Source: Euglena gracilis
Taxonomy: Eukaryota > Euglenida > Euglenophyceae > Euglenales
Length of the DNA stretch: 64,000 nt
Direction: 5' to 3'
NCBI GenBank assembly: GCA_039621445.1
Contig: CP154955.1
Coordinates: 3,392,017-3,456,016, forward strand
Part shown: positions 1 through 11,428 of the stretch, piece by piece
Layout: every line of letters begins with the position of its first letter
Position numbering within the stretch: the first letter of the stretch is position 1
The notes under the pieces: model-generated
The model's input: the letters and a program-made list of their open reading frames with translations, nothing else
Database searches by the model: none
Told to the model about the DNA's origin: nothing
Translations under genes and position numbers: made by a program

Positions 1-427
1 CCTACCTAATGACTCACCCACATGCGTTACACATGAGGTAGGGCAAGAGATTTGCGGTCAACCGCCGTTTCACTTGTTACAAGAAGAAAGCCCAAATGCC
101 TGCAGTATGTATTGTGTCGAGTAGTCGCCCAATACACGACGACGCCGTTTCCCACCAGTTGTGCCGAATGCAGACACACCTGTACACGATTCACCGGCAA
201 ATGCCACCGACACCCACTGACACACACACACCCCCTCAGCACCACTACACTTCCTTAAAATGTTGCACCGCAGGATAATTTCCACCCAATCGGATCTCGA
301 TTGCGGATGTCTGGTCGAAAATTAAACACTAATAACATTATCTGAAAGGGATAGTCCACATACACTTGGTTGTAGCCCGCAATGCGCAGAAATACACCGA
401 GTACTCTAACAACGCAGACTAGCTTCG

Positions 428-865
428 TTGTTTAAAGACGCGAAATGCACCATTCCGAATGCCAAATCCGGTTCGGGTTTGAAGTGGAATTGGGATAACC
501 CCAACCTGCCCACACTCCCTTGGGATTACCCTTTGGGGTTGTGGAGGACACTCCGAATGTTTGTTGATCCATCAAATGGGTTTATTCACTGCAACCCGGA
601 AATCGATCGCATGGTTGCACGAAACTCTTATGAAATTCGTTCAATTTTGGTTATGTTGCTGGAGGAAGCTCGTGAAGTTATTCTGCATACCCGTCATTCC
701 CGGAAGTGGAGTGGTTCCACCAACTATCCTATGTGTGTTTCCACTGGTAGAATTTACCCACTCATGTACCAATTTTTTAAGTTCCTTGTGGCAAAATATT
801 ACTACCTTTACAAGAAACCGTTTTTAGCGTGTGTTTCTTCGATGCATTCGGTATATACGAAATAG
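428..865 (+). pseudogene. Unassigned ORF in the 5' part of retrotransposon copy A
   Basis: An open stretch of 145 codons with no recognised domain. It lies between the leader-like block and the linker that precedes RNase H, where copy B has a badly broken equivalent (about 7,960-8,430). It could be remnant gag or protease-linker sequence. No protease D-T/S-G motif is visible. Confidence 0.35.
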
Positions 866-1097
866 CTGTGCCGAGAAACCTTGGTAGCCCCAGGGATGGA
901 CACCTGACTGTTCCCGCTGTCATTGAGAGTGCGGGCCAACAACCCAAGTCCAGAAAATTTTGCTCGCGGAATACCCGCGATTTTCACGGTGTACTGGAAA
1001 ATCTAGTGTATGCCTGCGACATCAACCCCGCGATACGCGGTCCGTTTGGTGTGCCTTGGATTTCCACTCGCTTTTCGAGGGTACAATCCGGCATTGA

Positions 1098-1340
1098 ATA
1101 AGCTTCTGAGTCGACAGCAGCGACTACACAGTTGGTGGAGTTCTTAGCCAACAAAACGCGGCGAACGAACTCCGACCTGTGGCTTTCTTAAGCCGAAAGC
1201 TATATGTGGACTACGGCAAAGGTCAAGTGAAGTGGAGTATACTCGAGAAAGAAACATACACAATCGTGCTTAATCCAGACATTCCGAAGCTGGGTAGCCA
1301 GCAGCCTTGTACAGGCCATCGTAAACACCGATCATGAGAG
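1098..1340 (+). pseudogene. RNase H domain remnant (copy A)
   Basis: Translation across small frame slips gives a V-D-S-S core, a GG-V-LSQ-N-A-N-ELRPVAFLSRKL stretch and K-W-S-ILEKETYTIVL. This is the usual retrotransposon RNase H start (D-A-S...G-V-L-x-Q) and substrate-handle region (FxSRKL...YxxxEKE). Copy B has the same block at 9,570-9,780. The reading frame is broken after about 1,270. Confidence 0.75.
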
Positions 1341-2299
1341 ACCTCCAACACTTCTACACAAAGGACTTCGACAGGGCCGTGTCACTGGTCTGAGGGCGAT
1401 GTCGATGGCGTGAGTTTTTAGTCAATTCAACGTTCTGGTGATCCCCTGGATACACACAGAAAGTAGCGGATCTGCTCGGTTATGCTCCTTGGTACTACTC
1501 TGGGAACCGGGATGAGGGAGACGCGAACTTCCATGAAAGTCGGGCAGCTGACGAATATGCACGCGAAAGGACGCTGCGGACAACCTTTTGGACTCTTTCC
1601 CCGTTTCACGTGTCTTCCTGGGTTCACCACATGGTGAGGACAGATATATTTCTACCTCTCAATATGCAGGGTCCCGACGCTATTTGATTTCCATCGCCGA
1701 TGCCCAACCTTGCCAGAAGTCACCAAAATGCAACCCCCCCCTTTGGGAGCAGTCGGGTCAGGGGTGCCGTGGTGGAGGGGGGTTTCTGCTTCATTTTCGC
1801 CACAAGATGCAGAAAGAATTTGGACCCCGAAACGGACCTCAAAAGTGGTCTTGCAGACCCCCCCCCGGGTCGACCCCCCAGGTCTCACAATACTGATTTT
1901 AACCGAAGTGGAAGCACGTCCGGATCCCGGCATATTACATGCACGGAGTCCGCCTCCGAACTTTTCTGTCGCGAATGGGATAGTCGTGATGCTGTTTATG
2001 ATATCATTGCTACCAGCCTTCCTAATGGCGGAGTGCTGGACAATTACACTCTTTCACCTTTACAGGTTGTTTTTCGCAACGAATCGGTTTACAAATGTTG
2101 TATCCCGCAGGACGTGGTTGATGATGTGATTTTATGCTATCACAACCACGGTCACCCTGGGGTCCCCAGCTTCTTTCACTGGTTGGCCGCAGGTATTGAA
2201 CAAGCGTGAGCGCGAAATAGTTCTACTCAGGGTGTTTGCGAACGGCACAGCGGTGTCAAATTTGTCAAGCGGTAAAACCCCGAAGAGTTACGTCCCTGG

Positions 2300-2650
2300 T
2301 ACGATGGACTTTTTCTCTGTACAAAATGACATCGTTACGTCCCTCTGCATGTTTTCTGGAAGTAGAACCGTGCAAAGGAACGGACGAAAAAATTACGATT
2401 ATTTTTTTGTCGTCTGTCGACTGAGTGACTATGTCGTAGCGGCCACTATTCTTTTTGAGAAATGCATTTTCTTAATTGGTTTACCGAAGTAAATTGTGAG
2501 TGATCAAGGTTGTTTGATTTCCCCACGGTTTTTCACTACTTTGTGCGGTTGACTCGGAATTTAGCAGCATGTTTTCAATATATACAGACCCAAAGGCAAT
2601 GGTAGAGCCGGGTCAGCCGTTACATCCGTTGTAAATATGCTTCGCCTTTC
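2300..2650 (+). pseudogene. Integrase catalytic core, inactivated (copy A)
   Basis: The core runs from an MDFF start-like segment through FFVVCRLSDY and GLPK to VSDQG...RFFTTLCG and IYRPKGNGRAGSAV. It aligns residue by residue with copy B (10,275-10,621). Stops interrupt it near 2,491 and in the LCG-LGI-QH part. The catalytic glutamate of copy B (PAEAAVK) is replaced here (RAGSAVT), so the DD35E triad is lost even without the stops. Confidence 0.8.
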
Positions 2651-2885
2651 ACTGTCTGTTTCACGCAACAGCTGGATATCAGTTCTTCCATGGTCGTTGT
2701 TTTATATCAACACATTAACAGGGTTGTTTTTACCTCACTCCCCATATAAATTTATTTTCGGACCAGACCCTCCGGCCATAGGGGATGTCCCCTCGGAGAG
2801 ACCCGCCCGACCGAGTACCAGTTGCAAGACCTGGATTGCGGTAGTATAAAATATATGTTCTGCAGTCCAGAAGCGTGTCACAGAA

Positions 2886-3206
2886 ATGCATGCAAACGAA
2901 CGTAAAGCGTTTTTGCAGATTTTCAAGTCAGCTGTATATAGTCCTGGTGACCGCGTGTGGGTACTCAATAGCCGCATCCGCAGGCAGTCTTACAAGTTTG
3001 ATCCCCTTTGGTCAGGCCCTTGCGAAGTCCTAGAAAGACTAGGTAACAGCGGGCGATACAAGGTCGCATTGTCAAACGGTGTTGCAGACGTTCATACGGA
3101 AGACTTCAAACCATACCTCAGACCAGGTAATGGAAAAGCCATCCCGTGTCTACACTTCAAACCCCGTTCCAGATTCCCTGATTCTGACGATTTGTTTTGT
3201 CCATAA
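2886..3206 (+). pseudogene. Integrase C-terminal GPY/F-type domain (copy A)
   Basis: A 106-codon open stretch includes SPGDRVWVLNSRIRR, then FDPLWSGPCEVLERLG, GRYKVAL and HTEDFKPYL. This is the layout of the GPY/F module that links the Ty3/gypsy integrase core to a chromodomain (W-x-GP-[YF]-x-V followed by Y-x-V and V-H-x-x-x-LKPY). The frame shifts at about 3,180 into the chromodomain. Confidence 0.75.
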
Positions 3207-3381
3207 AATTATGCACCACAAAATTGACAAGTGTATGCACCTTTGGAAAGTCCGCTGGAAATGGTATGGGCCCGAGGAGGACACTTGGGGGCCAGCAACC
3301 GGTTTTGTTAGGTATGTCCAGAACGATTGGCAGCTGTGGAAGAAAACGCATAATGTGGATGTTTCTGTAACCACTTTTTGA
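3183..3381 (+). pseudogene. Chromodomain at the pol C-terminus (copy A)
   Basis: The translation contains HKIDKCMHLWKVRWKWYG followed by PEEDTWGPATGF and a terminal stop at 3,379. The chromodomain hallmark is the Y/L-x-V-(K/R)-W-x-G-x-(P/D)-x-EDTWEP series. In copy B the same site reads GVHYWKVRWKGYGPEED. Chromodomains on integrases steer insertion toward marked chromatin, which fits insertion into repeat-rich DNA (family knowledge). Confidence 0.85.
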
Positions 3382-3410
3382 AAGTACACGGGAAACCCAT
3401 GCAGCTTCTT

Positions 3411-3449
3411 TAGATCATATTTCTCAATCATTCTCTCCTTTTCCCACAG
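3411..3449 (+). promoter_or_regulatory. Pyrimidine tract ending CACAG between pol and post-pol ORF (copy A)
   Basis: Thirty bases after the chromodomain stop lies a C/T-rich run closing in CCCACAG, a canonical 3' splice acceptor. Copy B has the same arrangement (11,349-11,409). Whether it works in cis or in spliced-leader trans-splicing is inference. Confidence 0.4.
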
Positions 3450-3556
3450 TTTTTGTTTTTGACAATAGTCAAGAGGTTTCGAAGAGTACAGCTATTGTAA
3501 ACACACATGTATACTACTACACCCTTACTCTTACCTCAACGCCGAGTCCGGGAGGT

Positions 3557-4690
3557 GTGATGCTGCCACGTAGACGGGATACTGGCTTAGGACCGCCATA
3601 CCAATATCCCACACAACCTCACAATGAAAGGCATGGGTACCGATACAAAACCCACGAACCCGCGTCTGCTACGGCACATGGAAACCCTGAAGCCAGCAGC
3701 AGAAGCAGGATGAAGTCAACGCCCGCGGAAGCGCGGACGTCTCAGCCATCAGGCTCTCTTCGTCTCCCTGCGTATGCTGGTGCGATGATCCACATCACGG
3801 CGGAGACGACGAACCGGGTAATGCGTATGAGCGCAAACTCAATACCAGATTACCTGACAAAGCCATTGTGGGATCACCACTGCCGCCAACATTTAGCCTT
3901 TTTGAACTCCCCGCCAGCCTCGTGGTGTATGTGCGCCGAGGCCACGATGACCGCCGCGGTATATTACACCGATCCAGCCACGTCTGTATTCGCGGTGGAC
4001 CTCACGATGCATGAGATGGAAGTGGAAGTCCAGCCTCAGTTACCTCGTCAATTACCGGTTGGCACCTATACGGCATACTTCCGTGCAAACTCCCACGGAT
4101 TACCCGAGGAAGAGACAGGGGAAGCACATGTCCGGAATGAGCACTCACGTAGAAAGGAATGTATTTTTCGTCACCCGAACGCCAGCCCGACAGGATTAAC
4201 CCGTGCAGGAGCACGTGTCACAGTACACCGCCTCTGGGGATTACCCTCAGGGCGGATTAGCATTACTGCAGGATCAACACGTTTATGGTCCGACTCCAAC
4301 AACACCTTGCCCCTCGACAATTTCCGGACCCAATGGCCAAACAGCCAGCGGAGAGATACCCTCCCGCGGAGTCTGACAGTGGCCAACAAAGAGCACGACC
4401 GCTGGAAACTGCGGTGCCGTCACGGGAGGCTCCGGCCACCCAGGTGCGGGATGAAACCCGTCAGTTCCTTAACTGGCCGCCCGTTCGACACGGAGGAGGA
4501 GAGTCAACAGTATGAATTTGCTGTCAAAATCAAATGGCAGATCGCCCGCCAGCCCCCGCCTTCTGCCGGACAGGCATACCCTTTCCGGGCAGACAGCGTG
4601 GAAATGACATGGGAGGAACGCCATCAGTATGACACTGCAGTGCGTCCCTCACAAGCACGAAACCTCCACCACGATCAGGTCAACTTGTGA
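3557..4690 (+). CDS. Post-pol Pro/Gln/Arg-rich ORF (copy A), possibly gag-like
   Basis: A 377-codon ORF opens 175 bases after the chromodomain stop. The first ATG of the open frame (3,557) is used. The protein is basic and rich in P, Q, R, S and T, with no domain I recognise apart from a segment around residues 100-120 (DYLTKPLWDHHCRQHLAFL), which copy B repeats near 12,170-12,290. Downstream frames (4,687-5,004; 5,330-5,539; 5,583-5,846) continue related protein sequence with slips, ending in a CxxC segment (LECQFCNEMYF, about 5,800). It may be the gag of a neighbouring tandem copy or a true third ORF after pol. Function unknown. Confidence 0.55.
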   Translation: MMLPRRRDTGLGPPYQYPTQPHNERHGYRYKTHEPASATAHGNPEASSRSRMKSTPAEARTSQPSGSLRLPAYAGAMIHITAETTNRVMRMSANSIPDYLTKPLWDHHCRQHLAFLNSPPASWCMCAEATMTAAVYYTDPATSVFAVDLTMHEMEVEVQPQLPRQLPVGTYTAYFRANSHGLPEEETGEAHVRNEHSRRKECIFRHPNASPTGLTRAGARVTVHRLWGLPSGRISITAGSTRLWSDSNNTLPLDNFRTQWPNSQRRDTLPRSLTVANKEHDRWKLRCRHGRLRPPRCGMKPVSSLTGRPFDTEEESQQYEFAVKIKWQIARQPPPSAGQAYPFRADSVEMTWEERHQYDTAVRPSQARNLHHDQVNL

Positions 4691-6290
4691 GACACCAGGC
4701 AGTTGCCGTGGCGGAAGCGCCACCAACACGGCCTGCTGTTGGCAAACCTCACCGCGGCCTGGAAAATCTGCCGCCGCAGCCACGGCGCCGCTCGCCGAGG
4801 TCAGAAAATCCGCCCGGAGCGATGCACATCGACGCTGGCGAGGAAACCTCGCCGGCGACAGATATGAAGGCAGAACGGGCACATCGAGAAACCCGACCAC
4901 CCCCAGTCGAAGCGGTATACTCCAATCGTGTTTATGGACTCGGAGCAAGAATTTTCTCAGACACCCAGCACGGACCCCGTGACTCGGCAAGTGTTCACCC
5001 CTGAAGACCCCGAATAGTGGGATGATTGTCCCACAGTCGAATGGTTGGGGAAAATCAAGGGTAATGGAAAGGTAAAGGAAAAGGCAACGGTAAAGGAGAA
5101 TAGAAAGGTAGGAAAGCTCCACCTGGCAAGGGCGGAAAAGCCACTCGACCACCTCATGGAAAAGGAGGAAAACGCTGCTCCGAAGGGATAGGCGTAAAAT
5201 AGTCCGGACCCATCGAAGGGAAATACAGAAAAAGCGAAGGAATACGACGTAGACCTCGTGTTTAACTACCTCGAGGAAATCTCAGCAGAGATCGAAATCG
5301 ATCTATAGAATTTCAAACAGGCAGGAAATTTGATCCACCGACCACCGGAAGCAGTGCTCGATATAGTTCAGGATGGTACGTACGATCGTATGTACCACAA
5401 CTGGACACGTGTTTTCTACAGCACGGACATTTGTGCGTTTGAGGGAAACCCTCATTCGGATGAATCGTCCTGGACGAGATGCCCGGTTTCTGGGAGCTGT
5501 GATTCTGGCTGGGATACCCATGCCAAAACTTCGGCATGATCACCAATAGGGATGGCCGATCTTACGTTGATGTTCTGGGGAAATGCCCAGACGCTGCCAC
5601 GTTTCTGCGACAGTTGAAGGAAATCTTCAACCACACCCACACGTTTCGACACCGGGAATCCAGTGTATATATTTCTTCCTGCCGGATAAACTCGAATGTC
5701 AGGCAGCGTTAATGTTCACCTTCAACCTGCAAAGTCACCCGGACAGCATGTATCGAAAGCTGTTCAAGGTGCTGGATATGGACCTCACATATCCACAGAA
5801 GTTCAAACTGGAATGCCAGTTTTGTAATGAGATGTACTTTTGTTGACTTCTGGGGTTTCAGAGAATGCAGAAAACCGCCTCCAACCGCGGAGAATGCCGG
5901 CAGCCAGCTCATCAGGAGGTTCATCCTGCATCCGTGCCGGAATACCAAAATCATGACACTTGAGAGAAAGTTGCCGAAACAGCACCGGCAGAAAATACTT
6001 ATGCTGCAAAATTTCTGGCACAGGGCAGTTCATCACAAAAAACATCCTGTCAAAGCGGCAGGTAGATTCCATTTTGTCAAAATTTAAGGAAAATCTCCTG
6101 GACCTGCCCTTTTTGAGGGTTTTAACATCAGTGCACTCAAATTTTCTGTGGCCAATTTGTGTACCAACCACGATCCCAGTTCTGAGGTTCGCCATTGAAC
6201 CGCTTGTACACATTCTGAACTCTGAGCACAGTCCCCGAATTCGGATTGTGGCAGAGCATAGGGACATTCGTGATCACGATCACGTGTAAT
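4691..6290 (+). pseudogene. Frame-shifted continuation of the post-pol ORF (copy A)
   Basis: Short open pieces continue the protein of 3,557-4,690. A block at 5,330-5,540 aligns with copy B at 13,660-13,935. A block at 5,770-5,900 (YPQKFKLECQFC then DFWGFRECRKPP) aligns with copy B at 14,200-14,290 (FPQTYIVRCSHC then GFRGFEEC). The single CxxC pair is reminiscent of part of a zinc knuckle, but a full CCHC is not seen. An antisense open frame at 5,803-6,267 is judged a shadow. Confidence 0.5.
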
Positions 6291-8430
6291 CACATGACAT
6301 CCTGTCTGCTGTTTTTATTCCTTTTTTTCACTTGATTTCCAGTTTGATTTGTACTTTGAAGTACGGAAAGGACAGCAAAATGACTTGGCTTTGTTTGTTG
6401 CAGCCCATAGGGCTTTCCTGACTGCCTTGTGCTTTGCATCTTAATCCATTTCAAATTTCATCTTTTATTTATATTATATGTCACTCCAACTTATAATTTC
6501 CTGAGTAAGGCGCACATTAAAGGTGAGAGCGAGAAAGCGGTGTTGGACGTACACTTGGTAGCAGTTTAAGTTTTCGATACGTTTGACCGCAAACAATCGA
6601 GTGTTACCAAGCCTATAGGCGATACATGCACTACGGGCCATTTACGGACAAAGCTGGGACGCACGGAAACCTTCTCTGCAGGGTCGCCCAAAGAGGTAAA
6701 AATAAAGAATTGACTCACTCAACAGGTAATCCAACTTCTCAGCGTGTGTCACACCTATCGGTCTCCGTTTGGAGTATCAAACCCCCACCAGATGGGCTCC
6801 CCACACCTATCGGTGTCAAGCTCTATTGAGCAACCCATGCCCAACGGTCACATCCCCTTTTTGTGGAAAGCCGATCAGCTGACAGCTATTTCCCCCAGCG
6901 AGATCTCGCACTGCTGCCGATAGCAACATTCTGAGGCGGTTGTGCCACGTCAACTTTTTGTCAAGTGTGGGTTAGAAACACCATGTTTTTTTCAGCCCCC
7001 TCCCTGCGCTTCCCCCCACAAGTCCGATAGGACAACCCCCAGCACCACCCGACACGGGTTCTTTTCTGCATTGCCACGGCACCCGGCGATGCGTTTGACG
7101 GTAACCACTTATGCAAGCCCCGCACAACCCATGACCAATTATGTGGAAGCCAGTTGCTTAACCCTGCACGTTTCGCTGGGTTCCCGGGCGAAAGCTCAAA
7201 GGACTGAAATAATTATGGTATGCAGTTTTGTTTGCCACAAGTGGTGTCGACTTCAGACACCACTGTACACCCCAACAGCTACCCCAACCGACACCAACTT
7301 TTGCACTGACACCCACACAAATGTGCATCACAAGCACCAACCTTCTTACCAATGCGCTCACTATCGGAGAATCTCCGCTTACCATGATTTGACTTGCATG
7401 TCTGGTTGAATCTTCCAAACTATTACGATTAGCTCCCGCAAACGGGATTTTTTTGCCCCCTACACTTGGTAGAGTTACACTTAGTACGGATTCAATAGAC
7501 AACCAAACGGTACATACATTTGGTACAACGGGTGATACACACGTCGGTACTCTTGGTAGTTCTTCTCAATTAGCAGATGTGAATCGAGCACTGCAATGCA
7601 ATGGCATAGCCTCCATTTTTGGGTTTGCGCACAGCGCTCCCCATGCGCCTATGGTGCTCTTCAAGCTCTCCGTTCATATCGCGCTACTAGCACATAGTGC
7701 GAATTACGCGCATATCGCAGCTTTCCGAGGTATCGCACATCACCGATTACTGCATATATGCCCAACCCACACATGCCCCCCCCCATGGTTCTAGTCCCGT
7801 GGACATGTCTGTGGATGATGCACCATTACGTTGTTCTGTTTTATAGCATGTTCCCCTCCTTAAGGATGTTGGGCAGATCTCGAAGTATTCCAAGGACTCT
7901 TTGAATGCTCTCCGTTTGGTCAATACCGAGTTTTGAAGCATTGTTTTCCACAATAGCCGATATTGCGGATTCCTTTGACTTGGCCTTAAGAATCGATGAA
8001 TGTTCTTCCGACGCGCATCGGCGTTTACCGCGACGTTCGTCGCATCACTGTAACGCTTTGAAAAGCTTTGGGCAGACGCTATCCTATGGATGCATCCCTC
8101 CCAGAAACTTATCCCGCTTGTTGTAGATCAGATTGTCCGGGATCAAGCGCGAGGTGCAATACTCGTTCCTCTGAATACCGCAACGGAATGGTTTCAAAAT
8201 TTGACTAATTTCACTTTTTATTGATGGAACCTACCAAAAGATCCTCCTGTATTTGAGGATTTCCCTGGAATAGTGTTACCACCTTTTAAAGAAATCATTT
8301 CTCGCGTTTGTTTATTTGATGCTTTCAATTCTTCTCCATCCCTCCCAATGAATGTTAGTGTAGTGAATTAAAACGACCCTCAAGGAGCTGATACGGCTTT
8401 TGAACAACATGCCCATATGCATAACCCTTC
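6291..8430 (+). other. Retrotransposon leader / LTR-candidate stretch between post-pol ORF A and pol B
   Basis: No gene is seen. An AT-rich stretch (6,300-6,500) is followed by several copies of a TACACTTGGTA-type decamer (about 6,550, 7,462 and 7,475). Then comes a block at 7,215-7,410 matching the first 310 bases of the window (shared translation around CR-QT-LYT). This is where an LTR plus leader should lie, but I could not find its two ends. Confidence 0.45.
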
Positions 8431-8792
8431 TGCCCCCCCCCCGGTGGTTGATATGACCCACAAACAGGTTTCCGCTGTCACTAGAAGTGCAGGACAGCAC
8501 CCCAATTCAGCAGAATTTGTACGCGTATCAGTCGCAAATTTTCTGGTGTTTTGTGAAACCCTTTTTACGCTTGTGATATAGACCCCGCTATTCACGGACA
8601 TTTTCGTGTTTGCAAAATTGAGCTTAAAGAAGGCAAAAGCCAAAGCATCGAAAACTTTTCCGTTGTTAAGGAGAAAGAGAGATAGTTCTCAATGAAATGA
8701 TTGAAAACCTCATAGAGCAGAAGTGGATCGTCCCTTCTAAGAGCGAATAACTCCCAGGCTTTTTTCGTTCCTAAGCCCCAGACCCATGAGGT

Positions 8793-9216
8793 CGGAAAAA
8801 GTGGAGACTGGTACTGGATTATCGGTACTTAAATTCGCAAACAAAGGATGTCCCATTCCCGGTACCTCTAGTTGATGACCTCATCACAAAACAAGCGGAT
8901 AACCGCATGTGGTCAATTTTTTACCTGGAGGGTGATTTCCACCAAATGCCTCTAAATCCAGATTCGCAAGCCTATACGGCATTTGTAACATCTAAAGGCG
9001 TGTACCAATGGACCGCTTTACCAGTGGGTGTTAAGAATGGGCCAGCGGTGTTTCAACGCGTGATCCAATGGGTTTTGCGTGATTTACCGTTTGCACTTGT
9101 GCACATTGATGATGTTTTAGTTGGTACCCCCCCTCCTTCCGCCAATACGCACGAGAATATTCTCGACATGCACTATTGTGATGTTCGCGCTGTACTAACC
9201 GCATTTTTCAAGTATT
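8793..9216 (+). pseudogene. Reverse transcriptase domain (copy B)
   Basis: One long open frame runs through WRLVLDYRYLNSQT, PFPVPLVDDL, LEGDFHQMPLNPDSQAYTAF, WTALPVGVKNGPAVFQRVIQ and VHIDDVLVG. These are RT motifs 1 to 5: the DYR-LN region, the D of the first catalytic motif, the LP-G-KN-P-FQ motif and the Y-x-DD box, here H-I-DD. The upstream part (8,640-8,792) needs frame corrections. The H in place of the usual Y of YxDD is unusual and could be decay. Confidence 0.9.
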
Positions 9217-9239
9217 GACTTTTTGTAAAAGGTGTAAAA

Positions 9240-9860
9240 ATGCATTTGTTTCGCGAAGCGATAGAGTTTTGCGGGCACATTCTTAATAATGGCCAACGCC
9301 GAGCGGCGCCTAGCAAACTTGAGGCCATTAAGCGATGGAGATTTGAAATTGTCAAGACCATCATCCATTTGAAAAGATTTTTTGGGATTAGCCCAAAATT
9401 ACGCGATTTACATGAAAGAATTTTGAAAATAGCGGTACCTCTAACGAGGCAGCTCAGAAATAGCGCACCCGAAATACAAAAGTCAAATCGGACGCAGATA
9501 TGCGTGAAGCTCTAGAGAGCATTAAAAAGGTAATGCCTGAAAAGGGTGTACGCGACATCGCGGTCCCTGTAAGCCTTATGTGCTAGAAGTTGATAGCAGC
9601 AATTACGATGCAGGGGGCGTTTTAAGCCAGCATAACGCGGCCGACGAATTACGCACTGTAAAATTCCTCAGTAGAAAGCTACAACGTGAAGGTGGCAAAG
9701 GCCAAGTCAAATGAAGTACCCGTGAAAAGGAAACGTACACAATCGTACTGATTTTGGTAAAATTCCGTAGTTGGGTCGCCAGTTTCTTGGTCAGATACTT
9801 GTTTTGACTGATCATGAGAGCCTTCAACGTTGTTGGTGCACCCAGCATCTGAACAAAGCT
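9240..9860 (+). pseudogene. RT connection domain plus RNase H (copy B)
   Basis: The first part (9,240-9,500) reads EFCGHILNNG, KLEAIKRW and LKRFFGISPKLRDL, the standard post-RT segment (EFLGH...P-K-x-AI-x-W...L-R-FLGL). The second part reads LEVDSSNYDAGGVLSQ, ELRTVKFLSRKL and EKETYTIVL, an RNase H start. A TGA at 9,711 interrupts VK-(W)-ST. Confidence 0.85.
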
Positions 9861-10246
9861 TTGTCTTATGTATGCCAAAAATGCCGATGGCTCGAACTTT
9901 TGTCTCAAATCAATTCCCCAATCGTACGCAAAAAGTAGCTGACCTGCTCAGTCGAGCACCCTGGCATTACCCCGTAACCCGGATGAGGGTGATGCCACAT
10001 TTCATGGCAGAAGAGACGGATGAATACGCACGTCGTATGACGCAGTCGACAGTATGTTGCATTGATTTCCCGTTTCATCGATTTTTGGATCGTTGGCAGT
10101 CTCTCCTATACGGGGGAGAAGGCAGCAAGGCCGCACACCTGATCCCTGCCGCGTTACACGATCCGAATCCCATTCCCCCCTCTTCATTCGCGAATGGCAT
10201 TATACCCATCACCCTGTATATAGAACGATAGTGCCTATACTGCGCA

Positions 10247-10621
10247 ATGGCGAAGCTGTATATAATCATTCCATTCCAACGATCAGACCGCAAAGTTTAC
10301 GGTTATGTTTTTGTTGTTTTCTGTAGGCTGATTGGCTACACGGTATGCATTCCATGCCAGATGGCATGGTTGGCCGGGCAAATTTTAGCGCATATATTTA
10401 TGGAGAAGTGCATTTGCCTAATGGGCTTACCGAAAGAGATTGTCAGTGATCAAGATCATTTGATTTCTTCCCGATTCTTCACAACCCTATGCGGTTTGCT
10501 GGGAATCGAACAACATTTTTCTATTATATATCGCCCTAGGTGTAATGGTCCCGCCGAGGCAGCAGTGAAGGCTGTTGTAGATATGCTCCAATTTCACTGG
10601 CTGACTCACGCCAGGCTGTGA
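10247..10621 (+). pseudogene. Integrase catalytic core (copy B)
   Basis: An open frame of 124 codons contains VFVVFCRLIGYTV, MGLPKEIVSDQD, SSRFFTTLCGLLGIEQHFS, YRPRCNGPAEAAVKAVV. The SDQD aspartate and the glutamate of PAEAA match the second D and the E of a DD35E integrase. The first D (usual D-F/W before the strand) is not clear because the frame changes at about 10,240. Confidence 0.85.
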
Positions 10622-10879
10622 TCCAGGTTTTGCCATGGTCCCTCTTTTGTGTAAACACTCTACATCGTTTACTTTTGCCGCACTCCCCATATAAAATTGT
10701 TTTTTGGGCGAGACCCGCCGGCGATTTGGGACATAACATAATAACATCAGAGGGACCAGCATGAATAAGCGTAACCTGCGAGACATGCTTCTTTGAAGGA
10801 GAAGCTCTTAGAACTACAATTCAAAAGCGTATCATTGATATCCATTCTCAAAATATTTAACTTTTTCAAGGATTCAAAT

Positions 10880-11325
10880 CACCTGGCTATAGTGCAGGTG
10901 ATCGCGTGTGGTTTCGAAATAGTGGAATCCGCATGCAAGCATCCGCGTTGGACCCCCTCTGACCTGGACGCCGTGATCTTTTCGAACGCGTTGGTAATGG
11001 TGACCGCTATAGGGGGGCACTGCCCAACAGGATCGAGGATGTTCACATGGATGATTTCAATCCATACCTTACCCTGCCTACTGGCAAAGCACTCCCGTGC
11101 CTTTATTTCAAGACCCGTTCCAAGTTACCCGAAAGCAATTATTTTGTGGTAGATAAAATCCTCGTTCATGAAATTGATCGGGGGGTCCATTACTGGAAGG
11201 TCAGGTGGAAAGGCTATGGTCCAGAGGAGGACACCTGGGATCTGGCCTCCAATCTTGTCGGTTATGTCCAACAGGACTGGAAGCTGTGGACTAAAAGAAA
11301 TAACATAGACATTTTTGAAAAATAA
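10880..11325 (+). pseudogene. Integrase tail and chromodomain (copy B)
   Basis: After a broken GPY/F segment, the frame starting near 11,047 reads DDFNPYLTLP, then DKILVHEIDRGVHYWKVRW and YGPEEDTWDLASN, ending at the stop at 11,323. All three aromatic-cage positions of a chromodomain (H/Y, W, Y/W) look present, better kept than in copy A. Confidence 0.85.
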
Positions 11326-11348
11326 ACTTTTGAAATGGGCCTATAGGC

Positions 11349-11409
11349 CTTTTCTCTACCTCTCCCTTTTCTCCTGTCCCCAATTCATTTCTCTCTTCTT
11401 TTTTCACAG
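11349..11409 (+). promoter_or_regulatory. Pyrimidine tract ending CACAG between pol and post-pol ORF (copy B)
   Basis: A 60-base C/T-rich run closes in TTTTCACAG, 25 bases after the chromodomain stop. The run is the counterpart of 3,411-3,449. Its sequence has diverged from copy A but its pyrimidine content and terminal CACAG are kept. This looks like a 3' splice site in front of the downstream ORF. Confidence 0.4.
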
Positions 11410-11428
11410 CTCATAAAGCCACTGATCT

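Larger units (their letters stand above)
1..3381 (+). mobile_element. Ty3/gypsy-type retrotransposon, pol remnant (copy A)
   Basis: A decayed pol region, truncated by the window edge. In order it shows a leader-like stretch (about 120-310) matching copy B at 7,215-7,410, a linker (860-1,100) matching 8,430-8,630, an RNase H piece, an integrase core, a GPY/F domain and a chromodomain. The RT and connection segment that copy B carries at 8.7-9.6 kb is missing between about 1,100 and 1,130, so this copy has an internal deletion. Frames change several times and in-frame stops interrupt the integrase, so it cannot be autonomous. No LTR could be delimited. Domain identity is by motif recognition; the family assignment (chromodomain-bearing Ty3/gypsy) is firm, the exact lineage is not. 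Confidence 0.85.
8430..11325 (+). mobile_element. Ty3/gypsy-type retrotransposon, pol region (copy B)
   Basis: The more complete of the two pol copies. In order: linker (8,430-8,690), RT (8,793-9,216), connection domain (9,240-9,430), RNase H (9,560-9,860), a stretch with LSRAPWHYP (about 9,940-9,975), integrase core (10,247-10,621), GPY/F remnant (10,900-11,090) and chromodomain (11,140-11,323). Several frameshifts and a TGA at 9,711, where copy A has TGG, show it is dead. Domain order RT-RH-IN-chromodomain places it in the Ty3/gypsy chromovirus-like group. Confidence 0.9.
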